In this document: positions 20,346-31,383 of the stretch, one piece after another
Layout: each line of letters starts with the position of its first letter
Position numbering within the stretch: position 1 is the first letter of the stretch
Assembly: GCA_018136815.1 (NCBI GenBank)
Contig: CM030933.1
Coordinates: 4,878,557-4,942,556 of the forward strand
Source: Isochrysis galbana
Lineage: Eukaryota; Haptophyta; Isochrysidales; Isochrysidaceae
Direction of reading: 5' to 3'
DNA: 64,000 bases
The notes under the pieces: model-generated
Told to the model about the DNA's origin: nothing
The model's input: the letters and a program-made list of their open reading frames with translations, nothing else
Database searches by the model: none
Position numbers and translations under genes: made by a program

Positions 20346-20359
20346 GTAATATATATGTG

Positions 20360-20404
20360 TATGGACTGTCTGTGCGCCGCATGGCGACGCGCAGGCAGTC
20401 CATA
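20360..20404. repeat. Small foldback hairpin
   Basis: TATGGACTGTCTG (20360-20372) pairs with CAGGCAGTCCATA (20392-20404) with one mismatch. The loop contains GCGCCGCATGGCGACGCG, the same string found in the repeats at 15580 and 49040. Confidence 0.6.
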
Positions 20405-20699
20405 TGTGCGCGTCTAGAGCCTGATTTCTAGTGTTTGTGCCATGTTTGAAAGGGCGCTGGGGGCACCATTCGTAACATAATTTAATGATATGTTTATAAA
20501 CTGTTTATGATAAATAAATCTATCGTAGAGTTGTCAAATCATTTGTCGGTGAACGACAGAGAACTGATGTTTCCCGGTCGCCGCATTACAGTTGTTTCGC
20601 CAGGCCCTCACCCTCTCTAATCCTTCCCCGAGAGAATTCTCCTCTCCCGCCTCGCCTCTCGCGGCTCTCCCCCCCCGGGTGCCGGCCCCCCCCCCTCCT

Positions 20700-22790
20700 C
20701 CCCCCCGCCCCCCCCCCCGCCCCCCCCCGCCCCCCCCTCCCGAAGCCAGCGGTCGCTCGGGGCCCAAGCCGGCCCAAGCCGGCGATGGCACTGTGAGAAA
20801 AGTCTTTGTTTATTCAATATGTATACCGTTGTGCCACCCCCCAAAACCAGCAGCCGTTCCCCAGACAGCAAGCGGAGGTAATGTGAGTAATGTCATCATT
20901 TACGATATCATCTCGTGCTGGTGACGTCCGTCGGTCCATCGGTCTGTGGAGACAAGGGCGACGAAATGAGATCGAGAGGGCGATGAGAGATCGGCTGCGA
21001 CTCGGTTCACGAGATCGAGAGACGCGCCAGATCGGCGCCGCAGCCCGCCCGTTTCACTTGTAGACCATGGGAAAGACAGGCGCTCTACCCGACATCGCGG
21101 GCACTTCCGGATGTCCACTTCATATTGAAAAGCTCACAACTCGGCGTCTTTTCGGAAGACAACGCCCTATGTACACCGCACCAGAAACTCTGCCGCTTCA
21201 GCAGGGGGGGGGGAATGCTGCGATCCGGAAGTGCCCGCGATGTCGGGTAGAGCGCTTGTCTTTCCCATGGTCGACAAGTGAAACGGGCGGGCTGCGGCGC
21301 CGATCTGGCGCGTCTCTCGATCTCGTGAACCGAGTCGCAGCCGATCTCTCATCGCCCTCTCGATCTCATTTTGTCGCCCTTGTCCCCAGACGTCACCAGC
21401 ACGAGATGATATCGTAATGGATGACGTTACTCACGTTACCTGAACGTCAAAACTATTGTTATAGTTTGAACTATGGAGCGTGCCGCGACCGCTCCCGAGC
21501 CCCAGGCGACCCTCGCCACCGCGCCCCACCTGGGACGCCCCATGCCGCCCGAGGCGGCTCGTCAGAAAGCCCTCTCAGAGCCCATCCAGCCCATCCAAAC
21601 TACGCCCGCGCAAGCGCGCGGGGTGGCGAGCACTGGCACCGAACAGGTTGCCCCCATGGCTCTGCGTAGCATGCAGGGGGTCTTTGAGACCCCCTCCAAC
21701 AGTGGGAAACCCTCCCACCCCAAGAGCACCTCATGTGGGAGGGCAGCTCAGCTGCCCTCCCCATGGTGGAAACCTCTACCATCAGTGCACCCAACATGGG
21801 AGGGCACTTCACAACCATCAATCTCCTACGGAGAGCAACTTGTGCCTCTGTTTTTCAACATGTTGACTCACTTCTCGTTTTCACCCCACTCCTGTGGGCC
21901 ACAAGAACCTACAACTCAGTGCCCTGCCTTGGGCCCTCCTTCAACACTTGACTCCCTCTCTAGCTATCCCTCTCCTACTCTCCCTTCCCTCTAGAACCAA
22001 CCCAAACAGCACGAACCCCCTCGCCCTGTGTTCAAAGCACCAAAAATTTCAACTCAAGACCCTTGTTGATACACTTCACGTTTTCACCCCACTCTTGTGG
22101 GCCACAATTACCTACAACTCAGTGCCCTGCCTTGGGCCCTCTTCCAACACTTCACTCCCTCTCCCACTCCCTCTTCCAACTACAACTAACCCAAGAAGCA
22201 CAAACCCCCTTGCCCTCTGCTTCAAGCACCAAAAATTTCGACTCAAGACAAGAGGGAGGACATGTCTTGAGGCGGCGTCGCTGCCCATGCCTAGCGCAAG
22301 GATATAGCGCCCCCACTCAGACATCTCCTTCCCCACAGCTCCTCTCTGAGGAGTTGCTCCTCTCCCTCCCATTAGGCCCCCTTGCCTGCGAGACCAGAAC
22401 AGGATCCTGGCGTAGGGGACTGTCTGAGTGTGGAGGGAGGGGCGCTCTGGCTAGCGCAGGTAGAAAGCTAGTGAAGAGCTGGGTGGCATAAGGGGGGAAG
22501 GGTGCTTGCGCTTGCCGCGGCAGGGTGTCCTGTCTTGAGTGAGCGCTAGTCCCGTTCCTTTGCCGCGCCGCGACACATAAAAATTTGTTAAAAATTTTCA
22601 CGTTACCTGAACGGCCGCTAGTTCTTGGGGGGAAAGGCGGTGGCACAACGGGATATAAATTGAATAAATAAAGAACAAAGACTTTTCTCACAGTGCCATC
22701 GCCGGCTTGGGCCGGCTTGGGCCCCGAGCGACCGCTGGCTTCGGGAGGGGGGGCGGGGGGCGGGGGGGGGGGGGGGGTGGAGGAGGGAGG
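20700..22790. repeat. Long foldback (inverted-repeat) element, split by a retroelement
   Basis: The left arm, about 20700-21116, contains GCCAGCGGTCGCTCGGGGCC, GGCGATGGCACTGTGAGAAA, GATATCATCTCGTGCTGGTG and GGGCACTTCCGGA. The right arm reads the same blocks backwards at 21222-21445, then, after the insertion, at 22598-22785. With the 21447-22597 insertion removed the two arms are about 400 bp each around a ~105-bp centre. Both outer arms include matching C-rich and G-rich tracts. Foldback arms of this size are typical of non-autonomous DNA elements; no transposase is present. Confidence 0.75.
21447..22597 (+). mobile_element. Non-autonomous non-LTR element with 16-bp target duplication
   Basis: The same 16 bases, TCACGTTACCTGAACG, stand at 21431-21446 and 22598-22613, so both ends of this 1,151-bp insertion are defined. 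It begins TCAAAACTATTGTTATAG (hairpin 21450-21465). ORF1 starts with ATGGAGCGTGCCGC at 21473 (MERAATAPEPQA, 173 residues). It contains a ~200-bp direct duplication (about 21860-22050 and 22065-22250; GTTTTCACCCCACTC..TGTGGGCCACAA). It ends AAAATTTGTTAAAAATTTT. Reverse transcriptase is absent, so it must have been mobilised in trans. Confidence 0.85.
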
Positions 22791-23556
22791 GGGGTCGGAT
22801 CGGACGAAGATCTCTCTCCTTTCTCATATGCATAAAAATAATTGGAATGTGCGACTATGGCTTTTGATGCGTCAGACCGCGCGCTTTCAACTGCTAAGAA
22901 AATTCGAAGATTCCATATTTGCGTGCGCCACTTGTGCTTGTGCGGTTGAGCGCACAAAACATTTTGTAGGGGTAGGAGGAGGATTTTGCTTGTAGGGGGC
23001 GATGTGCGGCAGCTTGATGGACATGCGCACGCACAATCTATGCAAGAGATGGCCCATAAAAGAGGGCGTACCACAAGCTTCATTCACAATGTCGCTTCTC
23101 GAGCCCCATAACTTGTCGCACTCTCCGCTCTCTCTACCGCCCACCTAAGACCTAGGCTCAACTAAGGGCTAAGGACGCAGGCGCCAACAAGCACAACCAC
23201 GTCCTACTACATAGCTTGCTCATGAGTGGCGGCACGTCGATAGTATCAAGCGATGGCAAACGCTGAAAAATAACGGCGTCGCTTCGCGACGTACAAGAAG
23301 CATGCTTCCTGAGTACTACGCATGGCCAATTTATGAGGAGAGAGGGCACTCACTTGTTCACAATGAGAGATAGCCTAGGAGATTCGCAAGCGGTTGGTCT
23401 TTGCCGAAGCAGGCAAGCCGTCACACTATTCCGAGTCCTTGCAGTTTGAGCAGCAACAATAAGCGGTCGGAAATAGCACGCTCTGACATACGAAGCGTCG
23501 ATCAGAGCTATCCCTCATCGCCCCTGCGGTATAACTTGCTATCCCCTCCGGTGCCT
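22790..23556. other. Spacer, nothing recognised
   Basis: No gene or known repeat recognised. It lies 3' of the coiled-coil gene (which is on the minus strand) and may include its 3' UTR. Confidence 0.4.
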
Positions 23557-25929
23557 CTACACCTCGATCCCAAAAATCCGCATCACCTCTTCTCTCCGTC
23601 CTTCCTCACCTGCAGCGTTGGCTTCAGCCAGCCGATCGCTCATGCGCTGCGCGTGATCAAAAAGCTTGTACGCGTGGCTGCGCGCCAATTCCTCGAGCAA
23701 CGGCGCGTCAACAAGTAACCCTCCTATCTTGGCCGCGCCTCCACTAAAGTCTCGGCGGACGGCGTCCTGCAGGGCTGTGGCGAGAGCAGCTAGGTGCACA
23801 TCCAGCTCGGGCTGTGAGACAGGTGGACGGCCTTCACCCATGATGAGCTCGCCGAAACAATGGATCGAATTGGCTTTCGCAATGGCATGGCGCAAATAGA
23901 GGGCGAGAACCAATTCTGTTGGGGCAGGAAGTGTGCGGCCCGCGTGTGTTGCGGTGTAGGTGGAGTGCAGCGTGGACAGAAAAGGGGGCGATGAGGTGGC
24001 GCCATCGTGGGCTGTGCGCATGCCGTCGAGGTAGGGGTCAAGATGGCGCGAGACCTGCACCAATCAATGGGGAGCGTGATGGGAAATGGCTCAGAAGCTC
24101 GCCAGAGCTTGAAAGAGCGCCGTGAGGCATGGCCAAGAGGATGTATGAGGCGTCAAGCAGGGGGATAGTGTGCTCATCGGCGGCAGCGTGCGCGGCCGGA
24201 TCATTGAGGAAAGCCCGCCTAAATGAGTAGCCGGCAAACGCCCGGCCCGCCTGAATTGGTAGCCGACAAGTGCCCGGCCTGCAAGAGCCGGTAGCCCAAG
24301 GTCCCTTGGGGGCGTGACCCCCACATTGACGCCTGCCTGACTCACCTGCGTCGTGATGAAGTCGACCGTCGGCTCTTCCACAACAGGCTCCGGCGTGTCG
24401 CCTAAGACGATGGACTCAAGCCAGTGCTGCGGTCCCAACATCCTCAACGCCCTAGCCACAGATCCCACTCCGCGCACCGTCTCCAGGATCTGTGCTTTCA
24501 ACTCATCGTGCGTGACTAGCTCGCCCAGGTCCTCGCACTGCGCCGCCACAGAGCGGGCGCAGAGGCGTCGGAGCAGCACCTCAGGGCAGCCATCAACGCC
24601 CCCTTGCTGTTTAAGGGACGCCATCAAGTTCTCACGGAGTTGATCTTGGATAGCCGTTGATGCTGCACGCAGAGAGGACAGCACCCGCGAGGCGGCATCT
24701 GAGGCCGCAAGTTCACTGACCCCGGCGCTGCCGTCCACCGCAGCCCGCGCCTGAAGGTCGCGCACAGCCGCATTGGTCCCATCGTTTACCACCGACCGCA
24801 AGAGTTGCTCCAGCTGGGTGAGATCGACTCCGACCAACGCTTCGGCACCTGTGACGGTGACCTCCACCCATCTTGGCGCCCGACGTAGCGCGTCGACCAC
24901 CGCTGCAGAGTTGGCCGCGGAGCTCTGTACTGATGACGCGTACGCAACCCACGTGGCGCGTTTGGCGTTGTCGACTGGAGGCGAAGCTGCCATTTGGCCA
25001 GCGGCCGCGACCGCAGCTGCGAGAGCAGCATCCTCGGGCCGCGAGGCGGCAACAGACCCCGGCTTCAGCTTTGCCTCGAGAAGGGCAAGGGTAACAGCCG
25101 CGCGCAGGATGTCCTCTTGCTCAGGCAGAGCGCGCACGGACGATGCATGCGTTGGCGGCGCGGCAGCTGGCAGGGCAGTGGAGGCCACTGAAGCGCCACT
25201 CGTCGAGTCGCATGTTGCTGAGGTGGCACAGCCTGTGGCGCTCAGCTGTGTCGTGGCAGCCCTTGTTATGGTGGGCGGAGCTGAAGGCAAAGCCGAGGAA
25301 TTCTGTTGTTGCGACACTTGCGGCGCGGGCACGCATGCAGCTGCGGAGTTGATGCACGCCGCGCGGCTCACGGGCGAGGCGGTCGTTGCGCCCACTAGCG
25401 GCGTCTGGCTAGCTGGCGTTGAGGCTCCTAGCTCAACCCTCGCTAGACGTTGCATGAGGTTCACGTTGGCCGTCTTCAGCTGTTGCACCTCAGCGACCAA
25501 CCGCGCCTCTACCTCCTGCGCCGCAAGAAGAGCCGTGTGAAGCTGCTCCGCCCTCTCGTTCATGTGCCCTTTCTCATTGACGGACAGCCGTAGTAGCGCC
25601 ATGCAGCCCTCGAGCTCCATCTCGAGGTCGGGAAGAGTTCGCCGCAGCACGAGCGTCTCACAAACGGCGCGTCGCCTGGTCGCCTCTGCACGGGCGAGCC
25701 TCTCCTCGCCTACAGAGCTGGAGGAGGACGAGGAAGCCGGCCGTCCCTCTCTGCGCGGTGTCGGCGCTCGTCCCCCGCTCGACGAGAAGGGCGGCTCGGC
25801 GAAGGAGAGCGAGGCACGCGCATTTGCACCGCGGACTCGCGTCGCAGCGCGAGCCGCCTCGCGCTCAATCTCGAGCAGGTGCTGCGCAAAGGACTTAGGC
25901 GGTCCACGTGCAGCCAGAGTCTCCGCCAT
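23557..25929 (-). CDS. Coiled-coil protein of unknown function, at least three exons
   Basis: Exon 1 is 25929-24346 (528 codons). Intron 1 (24345-24251) is GT-AG (GTGAGT donor). Exon 2 starts at 24250 and reads RRAFLNDPAAHAAADEH and SYILLAMPHGALSSS. The last exon starts near 24054 (SRHLDPYLDGM) and ends EEVMRIFGIEV at 23557. The donor of intron 2 is unclear: no GT lies in the right phase. The N-terminus is Arg/Ser-rich, then a coiled coil spans about 90-170 (LPDLEMELEGC, QEVEARLVAEVQQLK). A long Ala/Ser/Thr linker precedes a helical C-terminal part (HDELKAQILETVRGV, RMLGPQHWLESIVLG). A ~32-bp unit is duplicated around the intron 1 acceptor, giving two AG sites. I do not recognise the family; a tethering or scaffold role is only a guess. 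Confidence 0.55.
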
Positions 25930-26300
25930 TTCACCCTTCCCCTTATTCCTGTCTCACTCACCCGCCGCCACCACCCCCCACCCCCCTCACCCCACTCCTC
26001 TCTTCCCTCCCTTTCCCCCCTTCCCGCTCCTCCGCCGCGCCCGCACCCGCCGCACGCCGCACGCCCACTCACAGTCACACGAACACACACAGTACTGTAG
26101 ATTACATTGATAGAGCTCTTCTGGAGCATTTTTTTACATGTAGTAGTACAAATAATCGTGAATTCTACGGTCTACTGCTACTGTTAGTGGAAAGGGGACA
26201 AAAATAGCACATTCACTCATACCAAAAGAAACTCATCATATTCCCGCCACGCGCGCGGCCCTGGGTCCGTTACTATGTAGCCACGCCCGTTCCATCTGCC
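25930..26300. other. Upstream region of the coiled-coil gene
   Basis: C-rich leader (25960-26080) followed by A/T-richer DNA. Likely promoter and 5' UTR; no defined motif. Confidence 0.4.
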
Positions 26301-26304
26301 TCAC

Positions 26305-26690
26305 AACTAAGTTTATACTTGGTTGGCATGGGCATGGGGCATGGGCATGGGGAATGGGGAAGTGGGGAGGGGGAGGGGGAAGGGGAAGGGGGTCTAGCTG
26401 GGAAACACTAGACACTAGGGACTATCGTATACCCGAACACAACGACACCCGACAGCCTCAAAGCCCTCTACATCATAGCGTGGAGGTACATAATAGGTGA
26501 CTTTTACAAAGTAGAATTCGACAACTACACTTTCCACCACGTGCCGGTCATCGAAAAAACCCTTAGCAGATTTACGGTCCTCGCCAGAGGGATCACCCCC
26601 CCAGACAAGCCCTCGACCGCACGCACTAGCATAGCCTCACAAGGGAGAAAACCAAAGCTCCAAGTCCCCGCTTGGGGTAGGCGGATATAT
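26305..26690 (+). mobile_element. Hairpin head plus non-LTR ORF2 C-terminal fragment
   Basis: The hairpin AACTAAG-TTTATA-CTTGGTT (26305-26324) is followed by GCATGGG repeats. From 26418 a frame reads LKALYIIAWRYIIGDFYKVE, then FHHVPVIEKTLSRFTVLARG and ASQGRKPKLQVPAW. The same region is recognisable at 48094-48440 (GILAWRYILTDFY) and 16140 (QGRKPKLK). This is the tail of the retroelement ORF2, here joined close to a 5' hairpin. Confidence 0.6.
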
Positions 26691-26699
26691 GTACAAATT

Positions 26700-27240
26700 T
26701 CAATCACATATTTGGGCATGATTTTCAGACATAGCTATCGATACATATTTTATGCATATTTGGGCGGCAATGAGCGCTGTGCCGCTTGGCGCGAAACCAA
26801 TGGCCTTGGCGCCAAGCGAGTTGGCGCGGGGGGGGGGGGGGGCGAGGGGGGAAGGGGGGGGACGAGGTCAGGGGTCAGGGGAGGGGGGGGGAGCGCCGAA
26901 GGAGAGAGAGAGCACCCGCGATATCATACCTTAAATGAGTTTTTCAGTGAATATATCCCTCATGCTTTGCTTGCAGCCGCAGCGCTTGGCGTGAGGCGCG
27001 GCGGAGCACTCCGATGGGTGGTGAGGCTTGCAGCCGGCTGTCCTTGCCCTCACGCGCATGTAGCCTGCCTCGCGCATTCAACCCTCGCTCGCCTTGCGTC
27101 TGTAGGCAAACGCCGCCGCTTTGCGCGCAGCAGCAGCAGCGGTAGACGCCTGCGGTTGGAGGTCGAGGAGGTACAGGCCACAAAGGGCGCGACGGCAAGG
27201 AGCGAGGGGCGAGTTACGAGTGAAGAGTTCTACAAGTTAC
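26700..27240. other. Spacer with G-rich tracts
   Basis: G runs at about 26827-26895. An open frame continues to 27413 on the plus strand, but its product has no recognised domain. No gene called. Confidence 0.35.
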
Positions 27241-27439
27241 CAGTAAAACTCCGCGGCAAACAAGATCGATTGAGCACAAAGACGCAAGGACAGAAGTTGA
27301 TCGCGGATGCGACATCACCCTGCTGTGATCACAATGCAATTGAGTGTGTGAGTGGGGGGGGGGGGGGGGAGGGGGGGGAAAGGGGGGTCGGAGAGGGGGG
27401 TCGAATACTCTAGTAAATATAACATGTATATATGCGGGG

Positions 27440-27733
27440 GTAAATTTTCCCCCGTGTTCGGGTGGTGCACTGGGACTTTTGATGGCCCGCACCTTCAGGG
27501 ACTGGCTCTGCTGGTCTGCAGGGAACAAGGCTCTCCCTGTTCCCTGCTTCTGTGCCTGGTGGGGAGGCAAGGGAGGCAGAATCATGTCGACGTCGCTGTC
27601 GGTCAGCGGGGCAGCCTGTGAGCGCTTCGGCTCCGGCGGCTTGGGGCGGCCCCTGTGGGGCGTCGTGACGGCGGAGGGCTGGGGATCGGGAGCGGTCGGC
27701 GCGCGCTCCATCGTTCGAACTATAACAATAGTT
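27440..27733 (-). mobile_element. 5' end of non-LTR retroelement (ORF1 head)
   Basis: The hairpin AACTAT-AACA-ATAGTT (27718-27733) precedes MERAPTAPDPQP. The frame then carries RGRPKPPEPKRSQAAPL, DSDVDMI, QKQGTGR and FPADQQSQ, collinear with the ORF1 at 4325-5413. Similarity is lost by about 27440, after which the frame enters unrelated G-rich DNA. Confidence 0.7.
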
Positions 27734-27739
27734 TCTAGA

Positions 27740-28324
27740 GTAGCTGATTCAACACTATCAGGAAGTTGGCCCCCGTTCCCTCTACCTCTCCCCGCATCCT
27801 GCCTTGCTGCCACTCTCCTCGTGCGCTACCTAGGGGCCCAAGGCCGGGGCATGCGGAGATGTGAGCGAGCGGCGAGAGCGAGAGGCGGCGCCGAGCGGTA
27901 GTGTGCGCGCTCCGGCGCTCTTGGAGCCCCATTGGGCCTAGTGGCTAGCTAGGGGTGCAGGATGCACCCCATTAGCGCAGCCACCGGTCCTTCTTCTCTC
28001 AAAGTGAGCTTACCCGGTCTCCTAGACAAGGGCCGCATCGCATCGCTGTTGCTTCTGTCACGGCTGACAGCATATTTGCATATTTGGGACTTCACCTGCC
28101 GTCCTACATCCTACCTACATTGTTGGATGAGAGTCCTAGACCGGTGCTCTTTGAGCAACGTCGCTCAGTGCCTGAACCCTCCTCATGACGCCGGGCGCAA
28201 ACCTCTTGTGCCCAATTGTGCCAGAAAGAGACAGCAGTGCCAAGCTAAGATGCAACAGCGGCTTCACAGTATCTTCGATGATAACCCTCCCATCGCATGC
28301 CAAGTTGTTGTCGCCTCTCGTGAA
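27740..28324. other. Spacer downstream of the alcohol dehydrogenase
   Basis: Short frames only. It probably contains the 3' UTR of the alcohol dehydrogenase gene next to 28325. Confidence 0.4.
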
Positions 28325-29804
28325 CTATGATACTTTGCCGCCGGAGCGGCTGGGACTAGTGATCTCATCGAAGATCACAGCAACCTTACCGGATTTGCCC
28401 GCTGCCATGGTTTCATATGCTTTGCCAGCCTCCTCGAGAGGGAAACGATGGGTAATTAGTGCCTCCGGTTTGATCTTCCAACGCACGATCTTCTCAACGA
28501 GTTCTTCCATCTTCCAGATGGATGTGACCCACGAGCCGACCACGCTCTTCTGCTCGTGCATGAGGTCATCACTTGGTTCAAAAGTTACTGTACCACCTTC
28601 ACCAATGAAGGCCACACGACCCCATTTTCGTGTTGCTTGGATGGCGACACGGCGTGCCATTGGCGCTGCCGAACACTCAACGGCACGCTCAACGCCGTGG
28701 CCGCCAGTGAGGGCTTTGACTTGAGCCACGTTCTCGGCACCAGCAAGCAAAGCCTCATCGACGACACCCAAGTCTCGGGCCACCTGTGTTGCGGGAATAA
28801 TGTGCAGTGGTGACCAAAGACGGGGTGCACAGGGAGAGCACACCTTCTGCTGTCACCAAATGCAAATTTGAGCCCATCGAACCTGTATTCGCTCCTCCGT
28901 TGCATCAATGCCAATGACCTTGTTCGCCCCTAGCGCCTTGCAGAGCATGCAAGCGGCGAGACCGACAGGGCCGAGACCAGTCACGAGGACCGCATCGTCC
29001 CCACTCACGCCAATCTTTGCGAGGCCCTCGTACACGGTGCCAAAGCCGCACGCCACCATTGCGCCATCCGCGTACGAAAGCTCCTCGGGCAAGAGCACAA
29101 GATCCTGAAGGCCAATGATGCGGAACACGGGTGGTGGTTGAGAAGCAGCATTGTTCAATCATCGTTTGGTCGTGTGGGCGGCATGAGCCCTTGCCTTCTC
29201 TTCTGCTAGAATGTACTCGGCCATGCCACCGTGCCGCTGCCAGCCATAGGCTCTGCGGAACTTTGCGCTGGTGCACGAAATCATGAAACCGCGCCGACAG
29301 TCGTTGCACATTCCACACCCCGAGATGTGATAGACAATGACACGATCTCCCTTCTTGAATCGACGGAGCCCAGGTCCCTCTGCGACGATCTGTCCGCAGG
29401 GTTCATGCCCAGCCACGCATCCTTGATATCCTTCAGGTCCCTTGCCAAGGTGCTCGCGGTAGATGCATCGGATGTCGCTGCCGCAGATGGTGCTAACCTT
29501 CATTTTAATCAGAACCTACATCGCGCGCGAGGCGAGGGCTAAGATAAAGCATGCCGTCGAAAAAAGCTGGGGCTTCACGCACCTCGCCATGCCCAGGTTT
29601 GGGAACGTCGAAGTCCCTGAGGTCGACCTGTGAGTTGCCTGGCAGAACAGCACCCCTCATTCGTGAGGGGATCTGCTCCGCTCCGCTCAGCTGTACGGCA
29701 AAGGAGAAGAGCAGGAGTACAGCGAGTGATGAGCGGGCAGCTGCGACAGCCAGCTGTTGACAACGCCCGCCGGCCGCTCCGACACCTCTCTTCCCACTCA
29801 CCAT
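28325..29804 (-). CDS. Zinc-dependent medium-chain alcohol dehydrogenase with signal peptide, four exons
   Basis: The join (minus) is 29804-29583, 29515-29195, 29104-28883 and 28783-28325, giving 407 residues; every exon is a multiple of three. Introns 1 and 3 are GT-AG; intron 2 has a GCAAGG donor (GC-AG). The leader has a hydrophobic stretch ([19 protein letters not shown]), suggesting ER or plastid entry. The MDR core is complete: catalytic zinc ligands in TICGSDI and GHE (GHEPCGQIV), the four-Cys structural zinc loop [16 protein letters not shown], the Rossmann motif [10 protein letters not shown] and cofactor Asp in IGIDATEER. It oxidises an alcohol or polyol with NAD(P); the substrate cannot be read from sequence. 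The first ATG of the frame is at 29804; codons further upstream are non-ATG. Confidence 0.85.
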
Positions 29805-30197
29805 CTTCACTTCCACTCTCTCAATCCCGCGCTCCCTCTCCCTCCCCCTTTCTTCCTCCCTCTCTCCTCTCCCTCTGCCTGTCGGTCTGTCCTTCTCTCT
29901 TTCTTGTCTCCCCCTTGGCCTCTCCCTCTCTTCTCTCTCACCTCACTCACTCCTCTCACACTCTCTCGAGTCTCCACCCACCGTCCGGGCCCCGAATCTC
30001 GGTCCGTCCCCTCCCTCTCGCTCTCTTCTCTTCCTCTTCTCTTCTCTTCTCCCTCTCTCCTCTCTCGGAACTACTTCTCTCTTTCCAACTCCCACTTTCA
30101 CGGTGCCTCCCCTCCCCCCTCGCTCCCCCTCACGAGACCGCAGGACGGTCGGCGGATGATGATGGATGGATCGATCGCCCCCTTCCCCCCTCCCCCG

Positions 30198-30229
<32 letters not shown>

Positions 30230-30667
30230 CTCCCCCCTCCGCCCCCGGCCCCGCCCCGCCTTCCCCCCGCCTCCTTCCCCCCCCGCAATCAACAATATAC
30301 TACTACGTAGTAGTAGTAACAATATCACCTCCTTCAGCTTTTGTATGTACTCCTCCCTGATAACTTTTGACTGCCGGCTCGAAGCGCCAATTTTGGCGCT
30401 TCGGATCCGTCATTTTCTGCAGGTGCCCAAGGGATAACGCCTGTGTAAGAGGGATCAGCGCTGCGATGAGGGAAAGCTTGCCAATCGGTATTTTCCCCCG
30501 AAGCCCGAAGTCCCCCCCCCGCCCCCCGAGCCCCCACCCTGTTCCCCCTCCGCGCCCCCCTGGCGCGCGGCAAGAACCATGAGCATGGAGGACAAGGAGG
30601 TCGAGGTGGGAGGTGTCCCAGTGGACGACGACGACATGGAGCGCCAGGGGCCAGGGACTTCCCTCGG
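29805..30667. other. CT-rich divergent intergenic region with C31 tract
   Basis: It is extremely pyrimidine-rich from 29800 to 30300 on the plus strand and separates the minus-strand dehydrogenase from the plus-strand SAP gene. A possible short upstream exon or leader ORF (MSMEDKEVEVGG) starts near 30581. Confidence 0.45.
30198..30228 (+). repeat. Homopolymer C31
   Basis: Run of 31 C, the complement type of the G31 tract at 8247. Confidence 0.9.
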
Positions 30668-31207
30668 ATGACGAGGCCGACTGGGCTCTGTTGGCTCTTG
30701 TTTGAGGAGGAGGAGGAGGAGGAGGAGTATATGAGGAGGAGGAGGAGGAGGAGGAGAATGAGGAAGATGGAAGATGGCGGTGGCGATGGCGATGGCGAGG
30801 AGGACATTGAACAAGCTGAAGATGGTGAGGGCGGAGGCGGAGGCCGGGCCAATGGCACGATTGAGGCGGAGGTGAGGAGTACTACCCAGGGTGACGAGCT
30901 AGACGAGCTGGCCAAGACCATGGCCATCGAGACGTACAACTGGGAGAAGGAGGACGTCTCCAAGCTCAAGAAGGCAGAGCTCCAACGACACCTCCGTGTA
31001 CGAGGTCTGCGCCTGCCGGCGCAAAGGAGCAAGGAGGAGCACGCGGTCATGCTCGCCGAGGCCGTCCGCGAAGGCGTACAAGTAGACGAGGCGGTCGTCC
31101 TTGCTCTACTTCGTGCAGCACATGCGGAGGACGCCTCTCGAGCAGCACATGCACCAGGTACGGGTACGAGTGCGAGTGTCGAGTCGAGCGGAGCCGGAGG
31201 GCTCTGA
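30668..31207 (+). CDS. SAP-domain protein
   Basis: The frame has 179 residues. After Glu- and Arg-rich runs encoded by GAG/AGG repeats and an acidic Gly-rich stretch (DGGGDGDGEEDIEQAEDGE), a SAP-type helix-extended loop-helix is visible near residues 94-135 (VSKLKKAELQRHLRVRGLRL, then SKEEHAVMLAEAV). SAP domains bind DNA or scaffold chromatin proteins. The start is uncertain: a leader ORF at 30581 (MSMEDKEVEVGGVP, DDDD) may be an upstream exon, but no clean splice pair was found. The C-terminal tail is Ala/Ser/Gly-rich. Confidence 0.5.
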   Translation: MTRPTGLCWLLFEEEEEEEEYMRRRRRRRRMRKMEDGGGDGDGEEDIEQAEDGEGGGGGRANGTIEAEVRSTTQGDELDELAKTMAIETYNWEKEDVSKLKKAELQRHLRVRGLRLPAQRSKEEHAVMLAEAVREGVQVDEAVVLALLRAAHAEDASRAAHAPGTGTSASVESSGAGGL

Positions 31208-31383
31208 GCCACTCCGTCGCGAGCGGCACCGGCGGCTAGCGCGGCGCTTTGGCCCTCCTCCCCACCGGGAGTCGGGTGAATGAAATTCTGGACTGGGTCG
31301 GGCAACCCCATTTGGGTGTCTGGACGGGGGACGAACGGCGAACGAAGGGCGGTGGGGCGGCGAGGCGCTCCTAGCGGCCCTAG

